From NCBI GenBank assembly GCA_036946625.1, contig JAQIIU010000003.1, positions 259,961 to 323,960 on the forward strand: 64,000 nt of DNA. Direction: 5' to 3'. Below are positions 29,373-41,181 of this stretch, piece by piece; position 1 is the first letter of the stretch; each line of letters starts with the position of its first letter. The translations under genes were made by a program, and so were the position numbers. The notes beneath the pieces are model-generated. The model was not told the DNA's origin. It was given only the letters and a program-made list of their open reading frames with translations, and searched no databases. The DNA comes from Methylorubrum populi. Its GTDB lineage: Bacteria > Pseudomonadota > Alphaproteobacteria > Rhizobiales > Beijerinckiaceae.

Positions 29373-29412
29373 GGCGGTCAGGGGCGGTCAGGGGCGCTGT
29401 TCCCGTCCAACC

Positions 29413-29520
29413 CCTCACCCTGAGGTGCCGCGAAGCGGCCTCGAAGGGTCCTCCAGAGCGCGGGCGATTTCTGGACGATCCTTCGAGGCCACCGCTTCGC
29501 GCCGGCACCTCGGGATGAGG
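29413..29520. repeat. Repeat family C element, copy 3 (mtkB-ppc gap)
   Basis: Begins cctcaccctgaggtgccgcg and ends gcacctcgggatgagg, with the same inner arms as copies 1 and 2. Base changes on the two arms (accc and ggga) partly compensate each other, which keeps the hairpin. Confidence 0.75.
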
Positions 29521-29655
29521 GTGAGGTTGGGAAAGACCAGTTCGAGGTCTCCGCTCCGGCCTACCAGCGGAAGACACCCCGTCGATCTGAAGTGATCTGC
29601 TCTCCCGCAGCCCGCCCGCTGGACTCTCAAAAAAACCTCGCCGAGGGGGATCTTT

Positions 29656-32424
<2,769 letters not shown>

Positions 32425-32561
32425 TGCATACGGTCTCGACGACGTGTTCCGGGTCCGGCTGGACGGCCGGCCCGGACGCGCGCGATAGAAGCGCGGCACC
32501 CACAGTGAGAAAAGTGACCGCGCACACGGACACGACGGTCTCGAAGAACGGAGGATCCCCG

Positions 32562-33536
32562 ATGAGCTTCACCCTGATCCAGCAGGCGACGCCCCGTCTG
32601 CACCGCTCGGAACTCGCGGTTCCCGGCTCCAACCCGACCTTCATGGAGAAGTCGGCCGCCTCCAAGGCCGACGTGATCTTCCTCGACCTCGAGGACGCGG
32701 TCGCACCCGACGACAAGGAGCAGGCCCGCAAGAACATCATCCAGGCGCTCAACGACCTGGATTGGGGCAACAAGACCATGATGATCCGCATCAACGGTCT
32801 CGACACCCACTACATGTACCGCGACGTGGTCGATATCGTCGAAGCTTGTCCGCGGTTGGACATGATCCTGATCCCCAAGGTCGGCGTGCCGGCCGACGTC
32901 TACGCCATCGACGTGCTGACGACGCAGATCGAGCAGGCCAAGAAGCGCGAGAAGAAGATCGGCTTCGAGGTGCTGATCGAGACCGCGCTGGGCATGGCCA
33001 ATGTCGAGGCGATCGCCACCGCCTCCAAGCGCCTGGAGGCGATGTCCTTCGGCGTGGCCGACTACGCCGCCTCCACCCGCGCCCGCTCCACCGTGATCGG
33101 CGGCGTCAACGCCGATTACAGCGTGCTGACCGACAAGGACGAGGCCGGCAATCGCGAGACCCACTGGCAGGACCCGTGGCTGTTCGCCCAGAACCGCATG
33201 CTGGTGGCCTGCCGCGCCTACGGCCTGCGCCCGATCGACGGCCCGTTCGGCGACTTCTCCGATCCGGACGGCTACACGTCGGCCGCCCGCCGCTGCGCCG
33301 CGCTCGGCTTCGAGGGCAAGTGGGCGATCCACCCCTCGCAGATCGAACTGGCCAACGAGGTGTTCACCCCGTCCGAGGGCGAGGTCACCAAGGCCCGCCG
33401 CATCCTGGAGGCCATGGAAGAGGCGGCCAAGGCCGGCCGCGGCGCCGTCTCCCTCGACGGCCGCCTGATCGACATCGCCTCGATCCGCATGGCGGAGGCG
33501 CTGATCCAGAAGGCCGACGCGATGAGCGCGAAGTAG
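32562..33536 (+). CDS. mclA: L-malyl-CoA/beta-methylmalyl-CoA lyase
   Basis: Splits malyl-CoA into acetyl-CoA and glyoxylate, closing the serine cycle, and also acts in the ethylmalonyl-CoA pathway. The 324-residue protein is of the CitE/HpcH type: RSELAVPGSNPTFMEKSAAS, the metal-binding FLDLEDAVAPDDK, MIRINGLDT, VLIETALGMAN and the C-terminal KWAIHPSQIE. The start at 32562 follows ggaggatcccc. It is the last gene of the cluster and is followed by an intrinsic terminator. Confidence 0.97.
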   Translation: MSFTLIQQATPRLHRSELAVPGSNPTFMEKSAASKADVIFLDLEDAVAPDDKEQARKNIIQALNDLDWGNKTMMIRINGLDTHYMYRDVVDIVEACPRLDMILIPKVGVPADVYAIDVLTTQIEQAKKREKKIGFEVLIETALGMANVEAIATASKRLEAMSFGVADYAASTRARSTVIGGVNADYSVLTDKDEAGNRETHWQDPWLFAQNRMLVACRAYGLRPIDGPFGDFSDPDGYTSAARRCAALGFEGKWAIHPSQIELANEVFTPSEGEVTKARRILEAMEEAAKAGRGAVSLDGRLIDIASIRMAEALIQKADAMSAK

Positions 33537-33560
33537 GTTTTTCCGAAACGGCGACCGAGG

Positions 33561-33588
33561 ATGGCCGGGTTCGCCCGGCCGTTTTCCT
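33561..33588 (+). terminator. Rho-independent terminator after mclA
   Basis: Seven-bp perfect stem ggccggg (33563-33569)/cccggcc (33574-33580) around a stable ttcg tetraloop, followed by gttttccttt. It lies 25 bp after the mclA stop and marks the end of the serine-cycle transcription unit. Confidence 0.85.
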
Positions 33589-33959
33589 TTCGGGAACGAT
33601 CGTCTTCGCCGTGAGGGAGCCATGGGCCGCCGCGCTTCCGGACCGCTTCGGCTTCGCCTCGCGATGACGGAGGGACGACCGCGCCGCCATGGCGCGCCGT
33701 CCGGCGAAGGCGATCCGGGACCCGCGAAGGTCACCGGGCGGACTTGCGCGGCCCGCCGCCGACCGCCCCGAGCGAAGACGACCCTCGCCCGGGCAACCCC
33801 GCCGATCCTGACGAACGGATCATTTTGCCGGCCATCCCGATCCCGGCATGAGAGATTGTGCCGTCATCGCAAAATCTTCCGCTTCCGCGAACCATCGCAG
33901 GCCTGTCACGTTGGCCCGCCGTCACCGCCCTGCGGGGCGGCCCCGTTCGGAGACGGCGC
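33589..33959. other. Intergenic region before the PoxB-like gene
   Basis: About 370 bp without a gene I can support. A short stretch at about 33630-33672 (ccgcttcggcttcgcctcgcgatgac) is a fragment of family A. The remaining sequence should hold the promoter of the PoxB-like gene, but no clear boxes are seen. Confidence 0.5.
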
Positions 33960-35693
33960 ATGGCAACCCGCAACGTATCGGATCTCGTGGTCGAGACGCT
34001 CCAGCAGGCGGGCGTGCGGCGCGTCTACGGCCTCGTCGGCGACAGCCTGAACGGCATCACCGAGGCGATCCGCAGCCGCGGCGTGATCGACTGGGTGCAT
34101 GTCCGCCACGAGGAGGTCGCCGCCTTCGCCGCCGCGGGCGAGGCGCAGGTCACCGGCGAACTCGCCGTCTGCGCCGGCTCCTGCGGACCGGGCAACCTCC
34201 ATCTCATCAACGGCCTGTTCGACGCCCACCGCACCCGCACGCCGGTGCTGGCGATCGCCGCCCACATCCCGTCGAGCGAGATCGGCCTCGACTACTTCCA
34301 GGCGACGCGGCCCGAGGCGCTTTTTCGCGATTGCAGCCATTTCTGCGAGCTGGTCTCGGACCCGGAGCAGTTGCCCAACGTGCTGGAGGTCGCGATCCGT
34401 ACGGCGGTGGGTCAGCGCGGCGTCGCCGTGGTGGTCATCCCCGGCACCGTGGCGCTCAGGGAAGCCCCCCGGCGCGCCCTTGCCGCGCCCGCGACGCTGC
34501 GCCCGCGCGCACCCGTCGCCGTGCCGCCGGCCGACGAACTCGACCGGCTGGCCGACCTTCTCAACACCTCCAGGAACATCACGCTGATGTGCGGGCGCGG
34601 CTGCGCCGGGGCGCACGCGCCGCTGATGCGGCTGGCGGACACGCTCAAGAGCCCGATCGTCCACGCGCTCGGCGGCAAGGAGCATGTGGAGCACGACAAT
34701 CCCTACGATGTCGGCATGACCGGCCTGATCGGCTTTTCCTCGGGCTATGCGGCGATGGAGGCCTGCGAGACCCTGCTGCTGCTCGGCACCGACTTCCCCT
34801 ACCGCCAGTTCTATCCCGAGCACGCGCGAATCGCGCAGGTCGATCTGCGCCCGGAGAATCTGGGCAAGCGCTGCCGGCTCGACCTCGGCCTCGTCGGCGA
34901 CGTCGCCGCGACCATCGAGGCTTTGCTGCCGCGGCTGACCGGCAACGACAGCGCGCGGCACCTGGAAGCCTGCCTCAAGCACTACGCCAAGGCGCGCGAA
35001 GGCCTCGACGACCTCGCCACCGGCAAGGCCGGCCGCCGGCCGATCCACCCGCAATACCTCACCCGCCTGCTGAGCGAGGCGGCGCACGACGACGCGGTGT
35101 TCACCGCCGATGTCGGCACGCCGACGGTCTGGGCGGCGCGCTACCTCGCCATGAGCGCCGGGCGGCGCCTGATCGGCTCCTGGGCGCACGGCTCGATGGC
35201 CAACGCCCTACCCCACGCCATCGGCATCCAGGCGGCGAGCCCGGGGCGGCAGGTGATCTCGCTCTCGGGCGACGGCGGTTTCGCCATGCTGATGGGCGAC
35301 ATCCTCACCCTGACGCAGGAGAAGCTGCCGGTGAAGGTGGTCGTCTACAACAACGGCACGCTCGGCTTCGTCGAGCTCGAGATGAAGGCCGCGGGCTATC
35401 TCGAGACCGGCGTCGCGCTGGAAAACCCGGACTTCGCCGCCATGGCCCGCGCCATCGGCATCCATGCCCGCCGGGTCGAGGATCCGGGCGATCTGGAGGG
35501 CGCGATCCGGGACGTGCTGTCCCATCCCGGCCCCGCCCTGCTCGACGTGGTGACGAACCGCCAGGAACTGGCGATGCCGCCGAAGCTCCAGGCCGAGCAG
35601 GTGAAGGGCTTCAGCCTCTACGCGCTCCAGGCGGTGATGAACGGGCGGGGCGATGCGATCCTCGATCTGGCCAAGACCAACCTGATCCGCTGA
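33960..35693 (+). CDS. Thiamine-diphosphate enzyme, pyruvate dehydrogenase (quinone)/PoxB-like
   Basis: A 577-residue ThDP enzyme. The N-terminal domain has RRVYGLVGDSLNGITEAI and the activating Glu in VHVRHEEVAAFAAAGEAQ; the C-terminal domain has the cofactor motif LSGDGGFAMLMGDIL ending in the NN pair. It is closest in style to pyruvate:quinone oxidoreductase (PoxB), which makes acetate and CO2 from pyruvate, but acetolactate synthase-like relatives exist. The start at 33960 (MATRNVSD) is preferred to an ATG at 33858 whose extension is Arg/Pro-rich. Family A repeats begin right after its stop. Confidence 0.85.
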   Translation: MATRNVSDLVVETLQQAGVRRVYGLVGDSLNGITEAIRSRGVIDWVHVRHEEVAAFAAAGEAQVTGELAVCAGSCGPGNLHLINGLFDAHRTRTPVLAIAAHIPSSEIGLDYFQATRPEALFRDCSHFCELVSDPEQLPNVLEVAIRTAVGQRGVAVVVIPGTVALREAPRRALAAPATLRPRAPVAVPPADELDRLADLLNTSRNITLMCGRGCAGAHAPLMRLADTLKSPIVHALGGKEHVEHDNPYDVGMTGLIGFSSGYAAMEACETLLLLGTDFPYRQFYPEHARIAQVDLRPENLGKRCRLDLGLVGDVAATIEALLPRLTGNDSARHLEACLKHYAKAREGLDDLATGKAGRRPIHPQYLTRLLSEAAHDDAVFTADVGTPTVWAARYLAMSAGRRLIGSWAHGSMANALPHAIGIQAASPGRQVISLSGDGGFAMLMGDILTLTQEKLPVKVVVYNNGTLGFVELEMKAAGYLETGVALENPDFAAMARAIGIHARRVEDPGDLEGAIRDVLSHPGPALLDVVTNRQELAMPPKLQAEQVKGFSLYALQAVMNGRGDAILDLAKTNLIR

Positions 35694-35694
35694 G

Positions 35695-35858
35695 ACCGTT
35701 TCCGATCGATCGCTTCGGGTTTCGCCCCTCTTCCGTCATCGCGAGCGGCCGCGAAGCGATCCAGGGCGCGACAGGTCCGGAAAGGGCGCGCCCTGGATGG
35801 CTTGCGCCGAGCCTCGCAATGACGGAGGAGAGGCCGAACTCATCGACCGGAGTCGTAT
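35695..35858 (+). repeat. Repeat family A element, copy 3
   Basis: Begins accgtttccgatcgatcgct two bases after the PoxB-like stop codon and ends ggagtcgtat. It carries the gagcggccgcgaagcgatcc core and gatccagggcgcgacagg arm. It is tandem with copy 4, one base apart. Confidence 0.8.
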
Positions 35859-35859
35859 G

Positions 35860-36025
35860 ATACCGTTTCCGCTTGATCGCCTCGGGTTTGGCCACCCTCC
35901 GTCATCGCGAGCGGCCGCGAAGCGATCCAGGGCGTGACCTGTCCGGAAAGGTCGCGCCCTGGATCGCCACGGCTTCGCCTCGCGATGACGCAGGAGAGGC
36001 CGAAGTCATCAACCGGATGTCGTAT
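35860..36025 (+). repeat. Repeat family A element, copy 4
   Basis: Starts ataccgtttccgcttgatcg and ends ccggatgtcgtat, directly after copy 3. The two together fill the 385-bp gap between the convergent PoxB-like and lipid kinase genes; no gene is seen there. Confidence 0.8.
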
Positions 36026-36078
36026 GAGCCCCCCCGCTCGCGGTTTTCACGGGAAAACTGCCGCGCTCCAGGCCGGTT

Positions 36079-37131
36079 CTAGAAGGGCAGGGGGAAGCGG
36101 ATCGTCGCGCCCGGCGCCGCGTTCGGCGGCGCCAGCACCCGCACGACCTTCGGCACCACCTTGAAATGCGCCGGCGTCCAGGTGGTGAGTTCGCCGTCGG
36201 TGTTGACCGCCCGCGGCTTGCGGGTCGTCAGCACCAGTTCCGTGGTCTCGAAGGCGCGCACGTCCGCCGCCTTGCCGTGGGTGCCCCGGCGCAGGGCCGG
36301 AAGCAGCGCGATCAGCCGCCACCAATGGGCGACCTCCAGGCTGTAGAAATCGAGCCGCCCGTCATCGACGGTGGCGTCCTCCTGCACGGTCATGCCGCCG
36401 CCGTAATGGCGCCCGTTGCCGACCGAGGCCTGGATGGTGGTCACCTTCTCGGTGCGGCCGTCATGCTCGATCGTCACCGTGAAGGGGCGCGCGCGGCGCA
36501 GCAGGCGGAAGGCGGCGATGGCGTAGCCCACCGTCCCCCAGGCCTTCTTGGCCTCCGCCGTCAGCTCGCCGGCGAGATCGGCCGAGAAGCCGACGCTCGC
36601 CACGTTGAAGTAGTAGTGCCCGTTGACCCAGCCGAGATCGATCGCCTTCTCCGGCGCGGTCGGGATCAGCCGGGCGGCGGCTTCCGGTTCGAGGGGCAGG
36701 CCGAGGGAGCGCGCGAGATCGTTGGCGGTGCCGAGCGGCAGGATGCCGAAGGGCAGGCCCGTCTCGACCAGGGCGGGCGCCGCCGCGTTCATGGTGCCGT
36801 CGCCGCCGCCGAGGATCACGAGGTCGACCGTCTCGGCATGGCGCCCGATCACCGCCTTGCAATCGTGGCTGCCTTCGGGCTCGACGAGGTCGAGGCCGCC
36901 CTCGCGCAGGGCCCGGCGGATCGCGTCCAGCGGCGCGCCGCCGCTGCGGGCCCTGCCGTTGACGAGGAGGAGCGCGCGGCGCCTGCCGTCGGGGGCTGCG
37001 CTCAAGAAACCGCTCCGCGCGCATCCGGACGGGGCAAAGGCGGCAGTTCGGGCAACGGGATGGCCGGCAAGGGGCAGTCCTCGCACGCTTTCCGCGCCGC
37101 GTTCGCGCAAAGCCTGTGAAGGATCCGACAT
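36079..37131 (-). CDS. Diacylglycerol/lipid kinase family protein (YegS-like)
   Basis: A 350-residue protein with a diacylglycerol-kinase catalytic domain: RRALLLVNGRARSG, the nucleotide loop ILGGGDGTMNAAAPAL and GTANDLARSLG. The C-terminal lobe includes GNGRHYGGGM and VNTDGE, both conserved in YegS/Rv2252-type lipid kinases. The first ~50 residues are not conserved in the family; the start at 37131 (MSDPSQALRE) is the best ATG, but a later start is possible. Confidence 0.82.
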   Translation of the reverse strand: MSDPSQALRERGAESVRGLPLAGHPVARTAAFAPSGCARSGFLSAAPDGRRRALLLVNGRARSGGAPLDAIRRALREGGLDLVEPEGSHDCKAVIGRHAETVDLVILGGGDGTMNAAAPALVETGLPFGILPLGTANDLARSLGLPLEPEAAARLIPTAPEKAIDLGWVNGHYYFNVASVGFSADLAGELTAEAKKAWGTVGYAIAAFRLLRRARPFTVTIEHDGRTEKVTTIQASVGNGRHYGGGMTVQEDATVDDGRLDFYSLEVAHWWRLIALLPALRRGTHGKAADVRAFETTELVLTTRKPRAVNTDGELTTWTPAHFKVVPKVVRVLAPPNAAPGATIRFPLPF

Positions 37132-37564
37132 CACGGCCGACGCCTCGGCCGTCAGAGGGGCCCGGACCCGTCTCCGGCGATCCTCCCGCGCCCCGCCGCG
37201 GGAGCGCTCCGCCCGGTGCGAGGAAAGTGCGGACCGGGCGAGGACAGCCACGCTCAAGGTGGGCCCTTCCACCCCGATGGCAAGGGCCGCGGCGGCGCGG
37301 CCGATCACGGACGGCCGCAAACCGGGACAGCGGGGGTAACCGGCCATCCGGGCCCGGCGGGCGGTCGCACGGGCACCGGACTCGGTGTAGGGGACTTGTC
37401 CGGCGTCGGAAAAGCGTGGAACCGTAGCGGTATCGCCGCGCGTTCCGTTGCCGCCGACCGCCCCTCGCGGAACGCCCGCTGCCGTACGCATCCGAGGCCG
37501 GAGCCGAGGGCCGTCGGGCGGTCCGCGAAGCACCTTCAGGCCCGCTCGCCCGATCGGTCTCGTC
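37132..37564. other. Intergenic region between divergent lipid kinase and exported protein genes
   Basis: 433 bp with no gene I can support; open frames are Arg/Pro/Gly-rich shadows. A ggaac at 37418-37422 followed after 18 bases by cgtt (37441-37444) resembles an EcfG promoter but with one base too many between the boxes. Confidence 0.4.
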
Positions 37565-38386
37565 ATGCGCCCCGTCCTGCTTCTGCCGCTCCTCCTTTCC
37601 TCCGGTTGCTTGGCTGGTTGCTTGGCCGGTGCGGCCCTGGCCCAGCAGGGATCGAACTGGATCGATCCGCCGGCGAAGTCCGGCGCTTCGGCGGCCGGAG
37701 GCGAGCGAGCCAAGGGCCCGGCGAAGCCGTCAACGAAGGCTGCCGCCAAGCCCACCCGCCCCGAGGCCGAGTCGGAAGCCAGCTCGCGGCGGGAGACGCA
37801 CCGCCACGACCGCGCCCGGGCCGCCGAGATGCGCCGCGCCCGCCGGGCCGCGATCCGCGAGCGGGCACGCGAACACGCCCATGCCCGGACTTATGTCCGG
37901 ACTTATGCCGATGCCGCGCGGATCGATCGCCCTGCCCCGCCGCCGGCGGCGAGCCCGGCCCGGGCCGAGCCGGATCGGCGCTTCTCCGGCTGGGCCGTCG
38001 CGGCGCGGCGCCTGAGCCTCGACTATCTCGACAGCGTGTCGGCCCCCAGCGGCACGGCCCTGGCCGCCGCCCCGCACTTCTACGGCAGCCGGGTCCGTTT
38101 CCACGGGCGCACGATGTCGATCGGCGCGCTGATGGCCGAGAAGCGGCGGTTCGTGCGGCGCTGGCCCGAGCGGCGCTACGAGCCGCAGGGTGAGCCGAAG
38201 GTCGCCTGCGACGGGCCGAGCGCCACCTGCCTCGTGCGGGTCGTCCACGACTTCACGGCGGTCAGCCCGGCCCGCGGCGCCCGCTCGCGCGGCATCGCCG
38301 AACTCACGCTCACCGTGGACTTTTCGAGCGGTCAGCCGGTCATCGTCGCCGAGTCGAGCCGCGTCCTCAGCCGGGCGGGTGCCTGA
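37565..38386 (+). CDS. Exported hypothetical protein
   Basis: A 273-residue protein with an N-terminal signal peptide (MRPVLLLPLLLSSGCLAGCL, then AGAALAQQ), a basic Ala/Arg-rich linker with a short YVRTYADAA repeat, and a C-terminal domain of about 120 residues containing RLSLDYLDSVSAPSGTALAA and KRRFVRRWPERRYEPQGEPK. The C-terminal part resembles small NTF2-like domains attached to exported alphaproteobacterial proteins. No function is assigned. Start at 37565 is chosen for the signal peptide. Confidence 0.65.
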   Translation: MRPVLLLPLLLSSGCLAGCLAGAALAQQGSNWIDPPAKSGASAAGGERAKGPAKPSTKAAAKPTRPEAESEASSRRETHRHDRARAAEMRRARRAAIRERAREHAHARTYVRTYADAARIDRPAPPPAASPARAEPDRRFSGWAVAARRLSLDYLDSVSAPSGTALAAAPHFYGSRVRFHGRTMSIGALMAEKRRFVRRWPERRYEPQGEPKVACDGPSATCLVRVVHDFTAVSPARGARSRGIAELTLTVDFSSGQPVIVAESSRVLSRAGA

Positions 38387-38483
38387 CGCGGCCTCTCGGC
38401 ACGAGCCGGTGCCGGGTTGAGCGGTCGCATCGACCGGATGCGCCGGCCGCTCCATGCTGTAGAAGGGATGAAGGGGCGCCGCC

Positions 38484-39818
38484 GTGGCGCGCCCTGGGGA
38501 CGGTCGAGAACAGGGCATCGCGCGCGTGAAGGGATCGGCAAAGGCCGCAGGCCGGAGCAAGGACGAGACGGCCGCGCCGGCGGAGGCGCCGGTCTCCGAG
38601 GACGACCGCCGCATCCGCGCGCTGATCCTGGCCGAACTCGACCGGCGCGGGGTGCGGCCGGTGGCGCGCCGCACGCTGGCGCTGATCGCGGAGGGCTTCG
38701 TCGAGCCCGCCGACGGCGTGCCGGGCTACCGGATCGTCGACCGGACGGGCACGGTGCGCCTGCGGGGCGAAGCCGAGGGGGCGGGCGTCCCGCTGACGCT
38801 GCACGATCTCGTCGAGGAGCTTCGCGAACGGCACGCGCCGCTGTTCCTGCCCCCCGCTCCCGAGCCGGAACCGGAGCCCGCCCGCGACACCATCGCCGAC
38901 GTGCGGGCCGCGGGTGCCCGCTTCGTGGAGACGCAATCGGCCCTGGCGCGCTCGCTGGCGAACACCTCGGCCGAGCGCAGCCGGGCCTTGGCCAGCGCCG
39001 CGAGCGAGACCGTGGAGGACTGGCGCAGCCGGCTCGCCGCGCGCCTGAAGGCCCGCCCCCGCCCCGCGCCGGACGGCACGGCGCCGGTCCCCCCCGCGCC
39101 TGGCCCGGGCGCGGCGGAACGCCTCTCCGAGGCGCGCGCCCGCCTCGGAGAGGGGTGGCGGCGCGTGGCCGGCGGCCTCCAGCCCCGGCGGACGGCGACG
39201 CGATTGCGCGACCTCGCGGAGGATGCGCTGGCCGTCGGCAGCCGCCGCCCGGTCGCGCTGATGGCGCTCGGTGCCTTGGCCGGTGCCGGCCTCGTGGCCG
39301 CGCTGTCCCTCGGCGGGGGCGACACGGAGACATCCAGGCCGCCCGCCCGGTCCTCCGCCGAGACCCAGGCGCCGCAGACGGCGCCGGCCTCGGACCGGGC
39401 CTCCTCCGAGGAGGCCGCGCCCGATGCGCCGCCCGCCGACATGCCGGGCACGAACGCGGACGCCGAGCGGCAGAGCGAGCCGGAACCGCCGCGCAAGAGC
39501 GCCAACGCCATCGTCGGCGTGCCGGAGGTGATCGACACCGCGACGCTGCGGGTGGGCGGAAAGGTCGTGCGGCTGTTCGGGGTCGAATGGGTTCGGGGCG
39601 GTCAGGCGGACGAATTGAGCAAGTACCTGCGGAAGCGCTCGGTGACCTGCCAGCCCGCGCCCGGCAGCAGCGCGCATATCTGCACCGTGGAGGGGCGTGA
39701 CCTCTCGGAAGTCGTGCTGTTCAACGGCGGCGGCCGCGCTTCGGCCGAGGCCACGCCCGACCTCGTCGCGGCCGAGGACCATGCCCGCAGCGAGCGGCTC
39801 GGCGTCTGGAAGCGCTGA
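38484..39818 (+). CDS. Membrane protein with C-terminal thermonuclease-like (SNase) domain
   Basis: A 444-residue protein. Residues about 40-110 form a small domain (LILAELDRRGVRPVARRTLA), then a Pro/Ala/Glu-rich linker, a membrane helix near residues 252-272, another linker, and a C-terminal SNase-like domain (VPEVIDTATLRVGGKVVRLF to the end). The Arg of VRLFGV and GRDLSEVVL are kept, but the catalytic Glu normally in the PE motif after it is absent, so nuclease activity is doubtful. ATG versus internal starts cannot be decided. Confidence 0.65.
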   Translation: MARPGDGREQGIARVKGSAKAAGRSKDETAAPAEAPVSEDDRRIRALILAELDRRGVRPVARRTLALIAEGFVEPADGVPGYRIVDRTGTVRLRGEAEGAGVPLTLHDLVEELRERHAPLFLPPAPEPEPEPARDTIADVRAAGARFVETQSALARSLANTSAERSRALASAASETVEDWRSRLAARLKARPRPAPDGTAPVPPAPGPGAAERLSEARARLGEGWRRVAGGLQPRRTATRLRDLAEDALAVGSRRPVALMALGALAGAGLVAALSLGGGDTETSRPPARSSAETQAPQTAPASDRASSEEAAPDAPPADMPGTNADAERQSEPEPPRKSANAIVGVPEVIDTATLRVGGKVVRLFGVEWVRGGQADELSKYLRKRSVTCQPAPGSSAHICTVEGRDLSEVVLFNGGGRASAEATPDLVAAEDHARSERLGVWKR

Positions 39819-39853
39819 GGCGCGGCGTTCCGCGTCCCGCCGGTCGTCTCCCG

Positions 39854-40735
39854 TCAGAGCAGGGGCTGGCGCGCGGCGGCCTCCTCGCGGGCGCAGAGGG
39901 CGGGATCGGGTTGCGTCCCCTCCCCATCGAGCGCACGTTTCAGGTCGGCCCGGGCACGCTCCAGATCGGCGCGGAAGCCGGGATCGGCGAGCAGCACCGC
40001 CACGACCGCCGCGGCGCCGGTGCGGGCCGCCTCGACGTCGCTGAGCCAGTGGACGCCGCAGACGACCCGGCTCTCGCCGTAGAGCCGGCTGCGCACGAGG
40101 AACCGGGTCGCCTTCTCCGGCATCAGGCTCGCCATGATCAGCCCGTAGGCCCAGCCCTGCCCCGAATGGCCGGACGGGTAGCTGAAGCTGTCGGCGAGTT
40201 CGGGGGTGCGGGCGACGCAGATCGGCGCATCGTTGCCGACGAAGGGGCGCAGGCGGCGATAGCGGCGCTTGGCCGTGCGGGTGGCCCGGGCGATGTCGAC
40301 GCGGGCGCGGTCGAGGAGGCGCATCAGGTCGGTCACGCGCGCCTGATCGATGCGCCGGCCCAGCACGCAGGCGTAATCCTCGAGAAGCGCGGCGCCGCCA
40401 TCGGCCACGTCGTTCGTGGCGAGCGCCCAACGCGGGCTGCCCCGATAGGCCCGGGTGGCGTTGTAGGCCGCCCGGTCCGCGGCTTCCGCCGCCGAGTGCC
40501 CGGCCGGCGGCGGCGGCAGGATCGCCACGAGGTTCGGCGTGGCCTCCTCGCTCAGGTAGCCCTTGTCGCTCAGGTAGCCCTTGGGGGCGGCGGTGCCGAG
40601 CCTGTCCCGTTCGAGCGAGGGCGCGGATTTTTCCGGACCGGACGGCGGCGCCGGCTCGGCCCGAAGCGGCGCGGCGGCGAGCGTCAGCATCAGGAGGGCG
40701 GCGAGGCGAACCGGCGCGCGGATCGGGCGGGACAT
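39854..40735 (-). CDS. Class A acid phosphatase, PAP2 family, exported
   Basis: A 293-residue exported phosphatase. A signal peptide (RLAALLMLTLAAAPLRAEP) is followed by the PAP2 tripartite motif: KRRYRRLRP, SYPSGHS and SRVVCGVHWLSD, giving the catalytic Lys, Arg, two His and Asp of class A nonspecific acid phosphatases. The start at 40735 puts the signal peptide at the N-terminus; the open frame extends 41 more residues upstream without one. Confidence 0.88.
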   Translation of the reverse strand: MSRPIRAPVRLAALLMLTLAAAPLRAEPAPPSGPEKSAPSLERDRLGTAAPKGYLSDKGYLSEEATPNLVAILPPPPAGHSAAEAADRAAYNATRAYRGSPRWALATNDVADGGAALLEDYACVLGRRIDQARVTDLMRLLDRARVDIARATRTAKRRYRRLRPFVGNDAPICVARTPELADSFSYPSGHSGQGWAYGLIMASLMPEKATRFLVRSRLYGESRVVCGVHWLSDVEAARTGAAAVVAVLLADPGFRADLERARADLKRALDGEGTQPDPALCAREEAAARQPLL

Positions 40736-40909
40736 CGGAAGGAAGCTTTCGGAAGGCCGGGGCGTAGGATCGGGAGCGGAACGGCCCGGGGACTTCGCGA
40801 TCAGTCTCGAACCGACGCTCCCGGTCTGTCTAGGAGGGACCTGCGACAGGCGCGTCACAGTCCGCGCCCACCGTCATCTGAAGCGATCGCGGAGAGCCGA
40901 AGCCGGTTC

Positions 40910-41075
40910 ATACCGTTTCCGATTGATCGCTTCGGGTTTCGCCCCCCTCCGTCATCGCGAGCGGCCGCGAAGCGATCCAGGGCGCGACCTGTCCGGACAG
41001 GTCGCGCCCTGGATCGCCACGGCTTCGCCTCGCGATGACGCAGGAGAGGCCGAAGTCATCAACCGGATGGCGTAT
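40910..41075 (+). repeat. Repeat family A element, copy 5
   Basis: Full copy from ataccgtttccgattgatcg to ggatggcgtat with the perfect central palindrome gatccagggcgcgacctgtcc and its complement, as in copy 2. The rest of the 446-bp gap between the acid phosphatase and the alpha/beta hydrolase genes shows no gene. Confidence 0.85.
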
Positions 41076-41181
41076 CATACGACATCCGATGGATCCCTTC
41101 GGGATGGCGGATGTCGGCTTCGCTCGAGCGCCGCGCGGGCTTGCCGAGACGGTGGCCGCTTTCATCGGGCGGAAAACCGTA

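Noticed and set aside
37418..37444. EcfG-like promoter before the exported protein gene at 37565
   Set aside because: GGAAC and CGTT are 18 bases apart, outside the known 16-17 spacing.
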